The notes under the pieces were generated by a model. It had not been told where the DNA came from. It was given only the letters and a program-made list of their open reading frames with translations, and did not search any database. A DNA stretch of 64,000 nucleotides from Chelativorans alearensis (lineage in GTDB: Bacteria > Pseudomonadota > Alphaproteobacteria > Rhizobiales > Rhizobiaceae): contig NZ_WQNI01000001.1 in assembly GCF_010993735.1 (NCBI RefSeq), positions 248,001 through 312,000 on the forward strand, given 5' to 3'. Position numbers and translations under genes: made by a program. Position 1 is the stretch's first letter, and the number at the start of each line of letters is the position of its first letter. Shown piece after piece: positions 35,092 to 45,970 of this stretch.

Positions 35092-36036
35092 TTATCTCGA
35101 TGCCCTTTCCCGCGCGACCACCGGTGGCATATGCGGGCGCGTGCGCAGGCGCTGGCGGAAGTCGGACGGCGTCATGCCGGCGATCTTGCGAAAGCACTTG
35201 GTGAAGGCCGACAGCGAGCCGAAGCCGCTGTCCATCGCCACCCTCAGCACGTTCGCATCCTCCTGCATGAGCAGCGCCTGGGCGTAGGAGAGCCGCAAGA
35301 GGCTGACATATTCGTTGAGCGTCATGCCGGTCGACTTCTTGAACACGCTCATGGCGTATTTGGGGTGGATGTCCGCCGACAGCGCGATGTCGGTGGAATC
35401 GATGTCGTGGCGGAAATTATCGGTGATGAACGCGCAGATGCGGCCGATGTTGTGGAAGCTCGTCCGGTCCGGCGCCTCGGCCGGGGTAACCGGCTGGCCA
35501 GGATCTTCCAGGAGGCGGTACGGCTCGAACTGAATGCGCTCGATGCGCAGGAGAAGCTCGTCGACGGCGTGGTTGACACGCTTCTCCTCGCCCGAGCGGA
35601 TGTATTGGGACCAGCGGTTGAAATCGAGATCGTCGGCACTGCCGGGCTGGTGGGCGATCAGCGTCGCCCCGCGCATCAGCTTCTGCTGAATCTCCGCGAT
35701 CAGCCGCAGCCGGAAGAAATGCACCAGCGGCAGGTGGATGGCAACGAACCAGGCGTCCTCCGAGGTGTCGACCACCTGATGCGGCAGACCGCCCCAGAAG
35801 AGGCAGAGATCGCCCGCCTTCAACTCGGCCATGTGACCGCGCATGCGGTAGTCCACCTGGCCCCGGAAGACGTAGTTTATCTCGACCTGGGCATGCCAGT
35901 GCGCGGTCCGCATGATGCCGGGCTGCTCGTGGCTTATCACGAGGCTGTTAGGGACCTTCTCGACCGTACTCTTGGCAGGCTCCCAATACCGCTTGCCGGC
36001 TATCTTACCATCCAACGGTTCCGCCTTCCCTTTCAC
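35092..36036 (-). CDS. AraC-family regulator with N-terminal cupin domain
   Basis: This 314-residue regulator has an N-terminal cupin-like sugar-sensing domain (HWHAQVEINYVFRG and LKAGDLCLFWGGLPHQV, about 45-90) and two C-terminal helix-turn-helix motifs (about 210-300, with YAMSVFKKSTGMTLNEYVS and the final GFGSLSAFTKCFRKIAGMTP). Its layout resembles MelR and RhaS. The start is GTG at 36036 with a weak RBS; no suitable ATG lies nearby. It is divergent from the binding-protein gene at 36108 with only 71 bases between, so it very likely activates that importer operon in response to the sugar. Confidence 0.88.
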   Translation of the reverse strand: MKGKAEPLDGKIAGKRYWEPAKSTVEKVPNSLVISHEQPGIMRTAHWHAQVEINYVFRGQVDYRMRGHMAELKAGDLCLFWGGLPHQVVDTSEDAWFVAIHLPLVHFFRLRLIAEIQQKLMRGATLIAHQPGSADDLDFNRWSQYIRSGEEKRVNHAVDELLLRIERIQFEPYRLLEDPGQPVTPAEAPDRTSFHNIGRICAFITDNFRHDIDSTDIALSADIHPKYAMSVFKKSTGMTLNEYVSLLRLSYAQALLMQEDANVLRVAMDSGFGSLSAFTKCFRKIAGMTPSDFRQRLRTRPHMPPVVARERASR

Positions 36037-36107
36037 AGCGACGCAAGAACAGCGTCCTTTAACCTATGAGAGGCCCGGTCTTCGGGCAACAGGAAAGGGA
36101 GGAACCC

Positions 36108-37385
36108 ATGCGCATGACGCTCGGCCGCGCCGCTCTGGCGCTTGTCTTGGCCACCGGAAGCGCTCCGGCCTTCGCCCAATCGGGCGAGATCACCGTCTGG
36201 AGCTGGAATGTCGCCGCTTCGTCGCTCGAATCCACCATCGAGGGCTTCAACGCTCAATATCCGGACGTCACCGTGACGGTCCAGGATCTGGGCAACCAAC
36301 AGGTCTTCGACCGCACGCTTGCCGGCTGTGCGGCGGGAGGCGCCGGCCTGCCCGACGTGCTCTCCATAGAAAACCACGAGGCGGAGATCTTCTGGGCCCA
36401 GTTCCCCGACTGTTTCACCGACCTGAAGGAACTCGGCTATACCGAGGAGATCGCCAGCGGTTTCCCGGATTTCAAGCGCGTCGAGCTCGAGCCGGGCGAC
36501 GCCGCCTACGCCATGCCATGGGACTCCGGCCCGGTGGCCATGTTCTACCGGCGCGATTATTACGAGAAGGCCGGCGTGAACCCCGAGGACATTAAGACCT
36601 GGGACGATTTCATCGAGGCCGGCAAGAAGATCATGGAGGCCAATCCCGGCGTCGTCATGAGCCAGGCCGACTTGAACGGCGATACCGAGTGGTTCCGCAT
36701 GATCGCCAATGAGCAGGGCTGCGGTTACTTCTCACGGGATGGCAACGCCATCACCGTCAACCAGCCGGCCTGCGTGGCCGCGCTGGAAAAGGTAAAGGAG
36801 ATGGTTGACGCCGGCCTGATCACCGCCGCCGATTGGAACGAGAAAATCCAGGCCAACACCGCCGGCACGGTGGCGACGCAGATGTATGGCGGCTGGTACG
36901 AGGGCACGATCCGCTCCGCCTCGCCGGACCTCGCCGGAAAATGGGGCGTCTACCGCATGCCGAGCGTGACGGCAGACGGCCCGCGCGCGGCCAATCTCGG
37001 CGGCTCTTCGCTGGCGATCCCCAGCGTGTCGGAGAACAAGGAAGCCGCCTGGGCCTACGTCAACTACACGCTCGGCACCAACGAAGGCCAGGTGACGATG
37101 CTGCGCGAATTCGGCCTCGTGCCCTCGCTGCTTTCCGCGCTCGATGACCCTTACATGCAGGAGCCGCAGCCCTACTGGGACGGCCAGAAAGTGTGGATCG
37201 ACATCCTCGGTACGCTGGAACAGGTCGTGCCGAGCCGCGGCACACCCTTCTTCGGCGATGCCGACGGCATCATGAACGCCGTGCAGACCCAGTATATCAA
37301 CGGCGGGTTCGACAGCGCTCAAGCTGCCGCCGACAACGCGGCCGACCAGATCGCCGTCGTGACGGGCCTGCCGATCGCGGAGTGA
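36108..37385 (+). CDS. Sugar-binding protein of second MalEFGK-type importer
   Basis: This 425-residue family-1 solute-binding protein has a Sec signal peptide (about 1-22, ending PAFAQ). The mature start GEITVWSWNVAASSLESTI is typical of MalE/ThuE-like sugar-binding proteins. The ATG at 36108 has GGGAGGAA six bases upstream. It heads an operon with two permeases, an ATPase and a fused oxidoreductase. The presence of that oxidoreductase suggests a disaccharide, polyol or inositol-like substrate; the exact ligand is not known. Confidence 0.92.
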   Translation: MRMTLGRAALALVLATGSAPAFAQSGEITVWSWNVAASSLESTIEGFNAQYPDVTVTVQDLGNQQVFDRTLAGCAAGGAGLPDVLSIENHEAEIFWAQFPDCFTDLKELGYTEEIASGFPDFKRVELEPGDAAYAMPWDSGPVAMFYRRDYYEKAGVNPEDIKTWDDFIEAGKKIMEANPGVVMSQADLNGDTEWFRMIANEQGCGYFSRDGNAITVNQPACVAALEKVKEMVDAGLITAADWNEKIQANTAGTVATQMYGGWYEGTIRSASPDLAGKWGVYRMPSVTADGPRAANLGGSSLAIPSVSENKEAAWAYVNYTLGTNEGQVTMLREFGLVPSLLSALDDPYMQEPQPYWDGQKVWIDILGTLEQVVPSRGTPFFGDADGIMNAVQTQYINGGFDSAQAAADNAADQIAVVTGLPIAE

Positions 37386-37410
37386 GTGTTTCATTTATGA
37401 CCGCATAGCA

Positions 37411-37530
37411 CCCCCACTCCGTCTCGCGCGTTCCGCGCGATCCACCTCTTCGAGGGGGAGAGGTGGATCGGCCGACCTACCCACCGAGGCCCGAAGGGCG
37501 AACGTGGAGGGCCGAGACGGAGTTGGGGGT
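37411..37530. repeat. Dispersed palindromic repeat (CCCCCACTCCG type), copy 2
   Basis: The segment starts CCCCCACTCCGTC, includes GAGAGGTGGATCGGCCGA, and ends GGCCGAGACGGAGTTGGGGG. It shares these blocks with 15823-15978. As at 13760-13910, it lies directly between a binding-protein gene and its permease genes, where a stem could keep the binding-protein mRNA stable. Confidence 0.75.
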
Positions 37531-37575
37531 TGGTGCCGGCATAGGCGGTCCTGGAGCCAGGAGGGAACGGATAAC

Positions 37576-38436
37576 ATGCGGATGCGGACACGGGCGGCCT
37601 ACGGCTTCCTGGCACCCTATCTCCTGATCTTTACCACCTTCTGGGTGTGGCCGATCGTCTTTTCCTTCTATCTCTCCTTCCTCGCCACGCGCACCCAGCC
37701 CTGGCGGTTCAATCCGGCCGCCACCTGGGGGCGGCTCGTCATCGATCCGGCGTTCCTGAACGCGCTCAAGAACACGCTGGTCATCCTCGTCATCCAGGTG
37801 CCGGTGATGATCGCGCTGGCAACCGTGCTCGCCGTCCTCCTCAACTCGCAGCTTTTGAGGGCGCGCGGCATCATGCGCTTCGCCTTCTTCGCGCCTGTCG
37901 TCGTCGGCGAGGCGGCATACGCGGCCGTCTTCCGGCTGATGTTCAACGCCGATTTCGGCATCATCAACAAGATCATCACGGGCCTTGGCCTGCCGCCGGT
38001 GGCCTGGTTCGCGAGCCCGACGGCGGCAATGGCGCTCATCATGATGGCCGTCACCTGGCGCTGGGTGGGCTACAACGCCATCATCATCCTGTCGGGTCTG
38101 CAGGCTATCCCCCAGGATGTCTACGAGGCGGCCACCCTCGACCGGGTGTCGAAGCCGAGGCAATTCTTCTTCATCACCCTGCCGCTGTTGAGGCCGATCA
38201 TCCTCTTCTGCGTCGTGCTTTCGATCATCGGCACGATGCAGCTCTTCGCCGAGCCCTTCCTGATCACCAACCGCGGCGGCCCTGGACAGGCAACGGAGAC
38301 GCTTGGCCTCTTCCTCTACCGGCAGGGCTTCACCGTGCTCAATTTCGGCTACGCATCGGCCGTCGCCTACACCATCGCCGCGCTCGCCATCCTCATCTCG
38401 CTCGCCAATCTGTGGCTGGGGAGGTCCGCCAAATGA
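37576..38436 (+). CDS. Carbohydrate ABC transporter permease, MalF type
   Basis: This 286-residue permease has six membrane segments, the EAA loop [17 protein letters not shown] followed by TLPLLRP, and the N-terminal [11 protein letters not shown] run typical of UgpA/LacF/MalF proteins. The ATG at 37576 has GAGGGAACGG upstream; the in-frame extension through the repeat is rejected. Its stop overlaps the next permease start by 4 bases. Confidence 0.92.
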   Translation: MRMRTRAAYGFLAPYLLIFTTFWVWPIVFSFYLSFLATRTQPWRFNPAATWGRLVIDPAFLNALKNTLVILVIQVPVMIALATVLAVLLNSQLLRARGIMRFAFFAPVVVGEAAYAAVFRLMFNADFGIINKIITGLGLPPVAWFASPTAAMALIMMAVTWRWVGYNAIIILSGLQAIPQDVYEAATLDRVSKPRQFFFITLPLLRPIILFCVVLSIIGTMQLFAEPFLITNRGGPGQATETLGLFLYRQGFTVLNFGYASAVAYTIAALAILISLANLWLGRSAK

Positions 38437-39269
38437 GATCGAAATCCGCCTCCACGTTTCGACGCTCGATCGCGCTGCACGCGGTTCTGGTGCCGTTGGC
38501 GATCGTCTGGCTGTTCCCGATCTGGATGATGGTTGTGTTCTCCACCATGCCGGAGAACGCCATCTTCAGCCCGAACATCCACCTGATCCCCTCCAACCGG
38601 TTCTGGGAGAATTTCCTGATCCTCCAGGCCGATACGGATTTCCTGCGCACCATCTTCGTCTCCGTCGTGGTGGCGCTGGTCTATACGGTTCTCTCGGTGA
38701 TGCTCACCTCGATGGCCGGCTGGGCGCTTGCCCGCTACAGTTTCGCCGGCAAGGGGCTCGTGCTGTCGATCATCCTCGGCACCCTGACGCTTCCCTATTT
38801 CGTCGTCGTCATCCCGCAATTCATCATGGTGGCGCGCGACTTCGGCCTCTCCAACACCTGGTTCGCGCTGATCGTGCCGCCGCTGTTCAACTCGCTGGGC
38901 GTGCTCTTCATGCGCCAGTCCTTCTCCATGATGCCGGCGGAATTGTTCGACGCCGCGCGCGTCGAGGGTGTGCGGGAGTGGCGCATTTTCCTGTTCGTCG
39001 GCATGCCGCTCGCCCGCCCGACGCTGGCTGCGTTGTCGATCATCCTCTTCCTGGCCTCGTGGAACAACTATCTCTGGCCGCTCTTGATCAACAACCGGCC
39101 CGACATGATGACTGCGCCGGTGGCGCTCGGCTCGCTGATCGGGCTTACCAAGGTCTCCTGGGGCGGCATCATGGTGGGAGCGGTCTTGCTGACGGCGCCG
39201 ATGATCGCCGTCTTCGTTCTCCTGCAGCGTCATTTCATCGCCGGCATCGCCGCCGGCGCCGTAAAGTAA
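38433..39269 (+). CDS. Carbohydrate ABC transporter permease, MalG type
   Basis: This 278-residue permease has the EAA loop [17 protein letters not shown] and the C-terminus [14 protein letters not shown], which marks MalG-type subunits. It starts within the stop of the MalF-type gene (ATGA). The importer ATPase follows after 11 bases. With the binding protein and ATPase it makes a complete importer. Confidence 0.92.
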   Translation: MRSKSASTFRRSIALHAVLVPLAIVWLFPIWMMVVFSTMPENAIFSPNIHLIPSNRFWENFLILQADTDFLRTIFVSVVVALVYTVLSVMLTSMAGWALARYSFAGKGLVLSIILGTLTLPYFVVVIPQFIMVARDFGLSNTWFALIVPPLFNSLGVLFMRQSFSMMPAELFDAARVEGVREWRIFLFVGMPLARPTLAALSIILFLASWNNYLWPLLINNRPDMMTAPVALGSLIGLTKVSWGGIMVGAVLLTAPMIAVFVLLQRHFIAGIAAGAVK

Positions 39270-39280
39270 GGGCGGAATTC

Positions 39281-40366
<1,086 letters not shown>

Positions 40367-40407
40367 CAACGCAACAACCACTTGAAGAAGAGAAGAAAGC
40401 AGCTTTC

Positions 40408-42423
40408 ATGACTTTATCACCCAAACTGCGCTGGGGCATTCTCGGGCCCGGAAACATCGCCAAGGCCTTCGCTGGCGGCATCGCCCATTCCGAGACGGGC
40501 GAGCTCGTCGCCGTCGGCGCGCGGCGGCCGGACAAGGCGCGCTACGCTGAGGATTTCGCCGGCGCCCGCGTGCTAGACGGCTATCAGGCGCTGCTCGAGG
40601 ATAGCGAAGTCGAGGCGGTTTACATTTCGACGCCACACCCGCTGCACGCCGAATGGGCGATCAAGGCGGCGCGGGCCGGAAAGCATGTCCTGTGCGAAAA
40701 GCCCATGGGACTTACCGCCTACGAGGCCGACGCCGCCTTTAACGCCGCGCGCAAGGCCGGCACCTTCATGGGCGAGGCCTTCATGTACCGCTTCCACCCG
40801 CAGACGGCGAAGCTCATCGAGCTTGTCGCCGGCGGGGCGGTCGGCCAAGTGCGGCTCATCAGGTCGAGCTTCGGCTTCGCCATGCCCTCCGTCATGGCCG
40901 ATCACCGGCTTTACGCCAATCATCTCGCCGGTGGCGGCATCCTCGATGTCGGCTGCTATCCCGTCTCCATAGCGCGGCTGCTCGCGGGTGCGGTGGAGGG
41001 CAAGCCGTTCCTCGATCCCGTCAAGGTGGTCGGCACGGCGCATCTGGGCGAGACGGGCGTCGACGAGTGGGCGTCGGCAATTCTGCATTTCGACAACGGC
41101 ATCATCGCCGAGGCCTCCTGCTCGATCTCGCTGAAGCAGGACAACATACTGCGCGTCTTCGGCACCGAGGGACGCATCGAAGTGGCCGACTTCTGGTTTG
41201 CGAGCGGCGTGAAAGGTGGTGTCGGAAACATCGAGATCGTCAGGCCCGACGGTTCGAGGGAAACCGTCTCCGTCGCCGAGGACCGCTGGCTCTATGCTTT
41301 CGAGGTGGACGCGGTGGCCGGGGCCGTGCGCGCCGGGCGGCAGGAGTTCGCAGCTCCCGGCAAGAGCTGGGACGACACGCTGGGCAATATGCGCACGCTC
41401 GACCGCTGGCGTGCGGCCGCCGGCCTCACCTACGAGGTCGAGAAGCCGGCGCTGCGCAAGGCAACGCTTTCCGGCGATAGACTGGAAAAGCGTGCGGAGA
41501 CCATCGGCCGCCGCAACCTGCCGGGCATCGGCAAGCCGCTCTCCGAGGTGGCTCTCGGCTTCGAGGATTTCCCGGATTTCGCCAGTGCCGCCATCCTGCT
41601 CGACGCTTTTTACGAGGCTGGCGGCAACGTCTTCGACACTGCTTTCGTCTATGGCGGCGGGCGCACCGAGGCGATCCTCGGCGACTGGCTTTCAAGCCGC
41701 GGGGTGCGCGAGGAGGCGGTGGTGATCGGCAAGGGCGCGCATTCGCCACTCGCCTATCCCGACGTCATCGCCAAGCAGCTCGACCAGTCGCTGGAGCGGC
41801 TCAAGACGAACCATGTCGACGTCTATTTCATGCACCGCGACAACCCGGACGTACCGGTGGGGGAGTTTGTCGACGCGATGGATGCGGAGGTGAAGGCGGG
41901 GCGCATCCGCGGGCTGTTCGGCGGCTCCAACTGGTCGATGGAGCGGATGAGCGAGGCGATCGATTACGCAAGAAAGAACGGCAAGACAGCGCCCGGCGTT
42001 TTGTCCAACAACTTCTCGCTGGCCGAGATGATCGACCCGATCTGGGCCGGCTGCGTAAGCGCTTCGGATGCGGCGTGGAAGGCCTGGCTCACCGAGCACC
42101 AGATCCCCAACTTTGCCTGGTCGAGCCAGGGGCGCGGCTTTTTCACCGAGCGCGCCGGCCGCGACAAGCGCGACAACGAGGAGCTGGTGCGCTGCTGGTA
42201 CTCCGACGACAACTTCGCCCGCCGCGACCGCGCCGAGGAGATGGCGGGAGAGCGCGGCGTGAAGCCGATCCACATCGCGCTCGCCTATGCCCTGGCGCAG
42301 CCCTTCCCCGTCGTGCCGCTCATCGGGCCGCGGCGGCTGATGGAACTCGACGACAGCCTGACCGCGCTGTCGCTGAAGCTGTCGGCGGCGGATGTGCGAT
42401 GGCTGGAGACGGGGGAGCGGTGA
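40408..42423 (+). CDS. Fusion of Gfo/Idh/MocA oxidoreductase and aldo/keto reductase
   Basis: This 671-residue protein joins two full NAD(P)-dependent oxidoreductases. Residues 1-350 are a Gfo/Idh/MocA unit: Rossmann motif GILGPGNIAKA, EKPMGLT with the conserved Lys, and GGGILDVGCYPVS. Residues about 365-671 are an aldo/keto reductase: FDTAFVYGGGRTE (Asp and Tyr), VIGKGAH (Lys), YFMHRDNPD (His). A continuous frame without a stop or internal RBS at the junction indicates a true fusion. It could carry out an oxidation and a reduction on the same sugar, such as an epimerisation. It closes the importer operon under the AraC regulator. Confidence 0.9.
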   Translation: MTLSPKLRWGILGPGNIAKAFAGGIAHSETGELVAVGARRPDKARYAEDFAGARVLDGYQALLEDSEVEAVYISTPHPLHAEWAIKAARAGKHVLCEKPMGLTAYEADAAFNAARKAGTFMGEAFMYRFHPQTAKLIELVAGGAVGQVRLIRSSFGFAMPSVMADHRLYANHLAGGGILDVGCYPVSIARLLAGAVEGKPFLDPVKVVGTAHLGETGVDEWASAILHFDNGIIAEASCSISLKQDNILRVFGTEGRIEVADFWFASGVKGGVGNIEIVRPDGSRETVSVAEDRWLYAFEVDAVAGAVRAGRQEFAAPGKSWDDTLGNMRTLDRWRAAAGLTYEVEKPALRKATLSGDRLEKRAETIGRRNLPGIGKPLSEVALGFEDFPDFASAAILLDAFYEAGGNVFDTAFVYGGGRTEAILGDWLSSRGVREEAVVIGKGAHSPLAYPDVIAKQLDQSLERLKTNHVDVYFMHRDNPDVPVGEFVDAMDAEVKAGRIRGLFGGSNWSMERMSEAIDYARKNGKTAPGVLSNNFSLAEMIDPIWAGCVSASDAAWKAWLTEHQIPNFAWSSQGRGFFTERAGRDKRDNEELVRCWYSDDNFARRDRAEEMAGERGVKPIHIALAYALAQPFPVVPLIGPRRLMELDDSLTALSLKLSAADVRWLETGER

Positions 42424-42498
42424 GCTAGGAGCGGTTGGCAGCTGTCAACGGCCGTTCCTCGCTCTTCGACCCTTCGGCGAATGAGGAGCTAGCTAGCC

Positions 42499-42693
42499 TC
42501 AATTTTCAGCTCGCCTGCGCGGACCAGCTTCGGCGTCGGGCATCGTGCCGCCCAAGGCGATCAGACGCTTGCCTGTTTCCATGCGAACCAACGTTTCCAG
42601 CGCCTGACGGACAATCGCCGCTGTTTCCTTCGTACCGGTCAAGGCCCTCGCCTTCTCCATGAGGCTATCGTCTATATTGATGGTTGTGCGCAT
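42499..42693 (-). CDS. vapB: Orphan VapB-type antitoxin
   Basis: This 64-residue protein, MRTTINIDDSLMEKARALTG followed by LGGTMPDAEAGPRRRAEN, is a typical VapB of the ribbon-helix-helix kind, with the C-terminal toxin-wrapping tail. The ATG at 42693 has GGGAGA upstream; a longer frame to 42747 is unlikely. The usual VapC PIN-domain ribonuclease should follow on the minus strand, but only about 75 bases separate this stop from the convergent fusion gene and no PIN frame is present. The toxin has therefore been lost, or the antitoxin acts elsewhere. Confidence 0.82.
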   Translation of the reverse strand: MRTTINIDDSLMEKARALTGTKETAAIVRQALETLVRMETGKRLIALGGTMPDAEAGPRRRAEN

Positions 42694-42787
42694 GTGCGTC
42701 TCCCGTGGAGCGTCATCACAAACAGCATCAATTGATGCTGATTTCAACGCCTATACGCCAATCCGCGGACACCCTGTGCCGTAGCGG

Positions 42788-44011
42788 CTAGCTCCCCGCC
42801 GCCAGCACCCACTCTTCAGAAAACCGCACATGCTTGATCGCCTGCCTGTAGTAGGTGAAGGCGACATTGATGGTGCCGTCGCTTCCCTGGCAGATGGTGG
42901 GGTAGGAGAACTCGCGGTTGCGCAGCTCGGCCGAGTTGTTGGAGAGGCAGTTGCCGTCGCCTGTCTCGATATCGCGGCGGATGGGGAATGTCCTGCCGCC
43001 GTCCTCCGATAGCGCGATGGTCATCGGCGCGCGCGGCGTGCCCCAGATGGCGCGCGGCTGGCCGGGCGGCGGCAGATCCTCGTTGCCGTGTGTCTCGATC
43101 TCGTCGTAGAGCCCGGCGCGCCGCTCGGTGGAATCGGCGGCGCTGATGTGGTTGTAGACGATGGCCAGCCGGCCGCTTTGGAGCTTGATCATCTGGATCG
43201 ACGAATTGTTGTTCGGCAGATCGGTCGGCTCCGGCGCCGTCCAGCTATGCCCGCCATCGCGCGAGATGCTGCGCTTGATGCTGTCGGCGAAGCGCGAGCG
43301 GTAGGCGGCAATGTACTGGTCGTCCTGAAGGGGAACGATGTCCATATGGACCGCGCCGAGGCTGCCCGGCACCTCCACCCGCCGCCAGTTCTTGCCCGCG
43401 TCCCTGGAGATCATCACCGCGCTGCTGTCGTTGTGCCCGCGCCAGCGCTTGCCGGGTGCCGCGCGGCATAGAAAGACGGGCAGCAGCCACTCGCCGGCGC
43501 CGTTGACGACGATCGGATGGCGCACGAAGGTGCCCGGCTCGTCAAAAAGAACGCCGACGGGGCCGAAGGTCTCGCCGTTGTCCTCGGAGACGCGGTATTT
43601 GACCAGCGCCGTCGCCTGGTCTCCGGCGATCTGAGACGTATAGACCAGCCACAGCCGGCCATCCGGCGCCGAAAACAGGAACGGGTTCTGTTCCGAGCGT
43701 TCCATGTCGTCGGTAAGGCGCACCGGCTCGGACCAGCGGCGGCTGCCTTTCTTGAGCCGGGCGAAGAAGATGCAGACATCTCCCCTGCCCTCCTGGGAGC
43801 CGGCGAACCAGACGCAGGCAAGATCGCCGTTCGCAAGCTCCAGGAGGTTGGCGGCATGGCTCTGCGGTACGGGCGATGCCAGCCACGCCTCCTCCCTTTC
43901 GCTGTCACCCGGATTGGGGCGCAGCACGCCGTCCATGGCATCGCGCACTGCCTCCGGCGCGAGCGGCGGGTGCACCGGGTACACCGGGTGTGACCGATCT
44001 ATAGGGGTCAT
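42788..44011 (-). CDS. Sialidase-like (BNR/Asp-box) protein
   Basis: This 407-residue protein has four Asp-boxes, SEDNGETF, SRDAGKNW, SRDGGHSW and SEDGGRTF, spaced as in six-bladed sialidase-type propellers. It resembles exo-alpha-sialidase family proteins, but there is no signal peptide, so it acts in the cytoplasm on an imported substrate. An Arg in the RxP-type N-terminal motif is not obvious, so true sialidase activity is doubtful; related propellers can be lyases or hydrolases of other sugar acids. AGGAGGAA precedes the ATG at 44011. It ends a minus-strand operon with a DapA-family lyase, PdxA-family dehydrogenase and SDR. Confidence 0.8.
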   Translation of the reverse strand: MTPIDRSHPVYPVHPPLAPEAVRDAMDGVLRPNPGDSEREEAWLASPVPQSHAANLLELANGDLACVWFAGSQEGRGDVCIFFARLKKGSRRWSEPVRLTDDMERSEQNPFLFSAPDGRLWLVYTSQIAGDQATALVKYRVSEDNGETFGPVGVLFDEPGTFVRHPIVVNGAGEWLLPVFLCRAAPGKRWRGHNDSSAVMISRDAGKNWRRVEVPGSLGAVHMDIVPLQDDQYIAAYRSRFADSIKRSISRDGGHSWTAPEPTDLPNNNSSIQMIKLQSGRLAIVYNHISAADSTERRAGLYDEIETHGNEDLPPPGQPRAIWGTPRAPMTIALSEDGGRTFPIRRDIETGDGNCLSNNSAELRNREFSYPTICQGSDGTINVAFTYYRQAIKHVRFSEEWVLAAGS

Positions 44012-44051
44012 CGGGTTCCTCCTCGTTCGTGCCGATGGCCCCTTGCCCGGC

Positions 44052-44969
44052 TCAGCCGAGCGCGGCCATGGCGGCTTTCAGCTCTTCCAACTGCGCATCG
44101 TCGAGCGGCGTGAGCGGCGGGCGCACATTGCGCCAGGCTGGCTCGCCCGTCCTCAGCGCCAGCATCACCTTGACGGTGGGGATCTGCGGGAAGCGGTTGG
44201 CAAGGGTGCGCCAGGCGGTGATGCGCTCCTGCGCGGCGGCGACCTCGACCTTGCGCTCCGGGTCCGCGAAATGGTCGAAGACGGTTCTCAATTCGCCGGC
44301 GATGAGGTTGGAGGTCGCGGTGATGCAGCCGGCGCCGCCGGCCTCGAGCAAGGGCAGCATCAACGGGTCGGCTCCGGACAGGACCGCGAAGCCCGGCACG
44401 GCGGCAAGCACCGCCTTCATGTTGGCGATATCGCCGCCCGAATCCTTGATGCCTACCACCGTGTCCGGATAGGCGGCGGCCAGCCGCTCGATGAGAGGGA
44501 TCGACAGCGGTACCGCCGACATTGGCGGGATGTGATAGAGCAGCACCTGCAAGCGCGCATCGCCGATGCGCTCGATAATCTCGGCATAGGCGGCGAAGAG
44601 GCCATCGTCGGAAACGCCCTTGTAATAGAAGGGCGGCAGCATGAGGACGCGGTTGATGCCAAGCGCCAGCGCATCCTTCGTCAGCGCCACGGTATCGGGG
44701 ATCGCCGGCGTGCCGGTGCCGGGGATGAGCTGGCCGGGCTTAAGGCCCGCTTCGAGGGCGGCTTCGAGGATCTGCCTGCGTTCATCGCGGGAGAACGAGT
44801 TCGCCTCTCCCGTCGTGCCCAGCACGGCAAGACCGTCGCATCCCTCTTCGATCAGCCGGCGGCAGTGGGCCTTGAAGAGGTCGAGGTCCGGGGAGAGGTT
44901 TCTGCCGATGGGTGTGGCGGCAGCGGAAAAGACGCCGGAAATTCTTGGCGAGCGCGAGTTCATCATCAT
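44052..44969 (-). CDS. Dihydrodipicolinate synthase (DapA/NanA) family lyase
   Basis: This 305-residue TIM-barrel enzyme has the pyruvate-binding loop GTTGEA (51-56), the catalytic Tyr145 in LLYHIPPMS and the Schiff-base Lys175 in [10 protein letters not shown]. Besides DHDPS, the family includes N-acetylneuraminate lyase, KDG aldolase and KDG dehydratase. The catabolic surroundings favour a 2-keto-acid aldolase or lyase over lysine synthesis. The ATG at 44969 overlaps the pdxA-like stop by 4 bases. Together with the sialidase-like protein it suggests a nonulosonic or similar keto-sugar acid, which is an inference. Confidence 0.9.
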   Translation of the reverse strand: MMMNSRSPRISGVFSAAATPIGRNLSPDLDLFKAHCRRLIEEGCDGLAVLGTTGEANSFSRDERRQILEAALEAGLKPGQLIPGTGTPAIPDTVALTKDALALGINRVLMLPPFYYKGVSDDGLFAAYAEIIERIGDARLQVLLYHIPPMSAVPLSIPLIERLAAAYPDTVVGIKDSGGDIANMKAVLAAVPGFAVLSGADPLMLPLLEAGGAGCITATSNLIAGELRTVFDHFADPERKVEVAAAQERITAWRTLANRFPQIPTVKVMLALRTGEPAWRNVRPPLTPLDDAQLEELKAAMAALG

Positions 44970-45970
44970 GCTCCGGGTGAGGGTTTCGGATGCGCCGCCA
45001 ATTTGCGCGCATAGGCAATCGCGGCATGCATGTTGATATGACTCGCCTTGCCGGTGCCCGCAATGTCGAATGCCGTGCCGTGATCGACCGAGGTGCGGTC
45101 GATGGGAAGGCCGAGGGACACGTTGACCGTTGTGTCGAAGGCGACCAGCTTCATCGGGATGTGGCCCTGGTCGTGATACTGCGCCACCACAAGGTCGAAC
45201 GCACCGTGATAAGCGCGGTGGTAGACCGTGTCGGGCGAAACCGGCCCGGTGACGTCGATGCCCTCGCCCCGCGCCATCTCGACGCCCGGCGCCACCTGCT
45301 CGTCGTCCTCGCGGCCGAACAGGCCGTTCTCGCCGCAATGGGGGTTGATGCCGGCAACCGCGATGCGCGGCGCAGCGAGGCCGAGCCGGCGCAGGTGTTT
45401 ATGCCCGGCGCGGATCGTTTCCAGAATGCGCTGCGGCGTGGCGCGGTCGATCGCCTTTTTCAGCGAGACGTGGGTGGAGACGTGCACCGCCGACAGCCGC
45501 TCGGACGCCAGCAGCATGAAGGAGGAGCGCGAACCGGTGAGCGCGGCCAGCATGCCGGTATGTCCGTCGTAATGGTGGCCGGCGCGGTTTAGCGCCTCCT
45601 TGTTGATGGGTGCGGTGACGATGCAGCCGATGCGGCCGGCACGGGCATGCTCGACCGCCGATGCGATGAAGCGGAAGGCGGCGTCGCCGCAGCGCGGGTC
45701 GAGCCGGCCGAAGGTGACGGGCCCGTCCACCGGAATATGGTCGACGGCAACGGTGCCCTCGATCACCTCCCCCGGCCTTCCCTCCACGAATTTCAGATCG
45801 GTGCCGGTGATCTCCGCGGCCGCCTTCAGCACCGGGATGCTGCCGATCACGAGCACCTGGCGGCGGTGCGCCGCTTCCATGTCGGCCAGCGCCTTGCAGA
45901 TGATCTCTGGACCGACGCCGGCGGGGTCGCCGAGGGTAATGCCGATCGGCCGTTCAGCACCTTCACTCAT
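44966..45970 (-). CDS. PdxA-family dehydrogenase (PdxA2/4-phospho-threonate type)
   Basis: This 334-residue protein begins [20 protein letters not shown] and has the metal and substrate motifs [34 protein letters not shown] and [14 protein letters not shown]. PdxA normally acts in pyridoxine synthesis; PdxA2 paralogues next to DUF1537 kinases oxidise and decarboxylate 4-phospho-D-threonate or erythronate to dihydroxyacetone phosphate. A DUF1537 kinase lies in the divergent operon (52707), so the catabolic role is preferred. It overlaps both neighbouring genes by 4 bases. Confidence 0.88.
   Translation of the reverse strand: MSEGAERPIGITLGDPAGVGPEIICKALADMEAAHRRQVLVIGSIPVLKAAAEITGTDLKFVEGRPGEVIEGTVAVDHIPVDGPVTFGRLDPRCGDAAFRFIASAVEHARAGRIGCIVTAPINKEALNRAGHHYDGHTGMLAALTGSRSSFMLLASERLSAVHVSTHVSLKKAIDRATPQRILETIRAGHKHLRRLGLAAPRIAVAGINPHCGENGLFGREDDEQVAPGVEMARGEGIDVTGPVSPDTVYHRAYHGAFDLVVAQYHDQGHIPMKLVAFDTTVNVSLGLPIDRTSVDHGTAFDIAGTGKASHINMHAAIAYARKLAAHPKPSPGA

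Noticed and set aside
34953-35204. A plus-strand frame MLAFLASLVGLNEDEL... as a small gene
   Set aside because: It runs antisense into the AraC gene, loses any pattern after about 30 residues and has no family resemblance.
42430-42498. VapC toxin downstream of VapB
   Set aside because: The space is too short and no PIN-domain motif is present in any frame.
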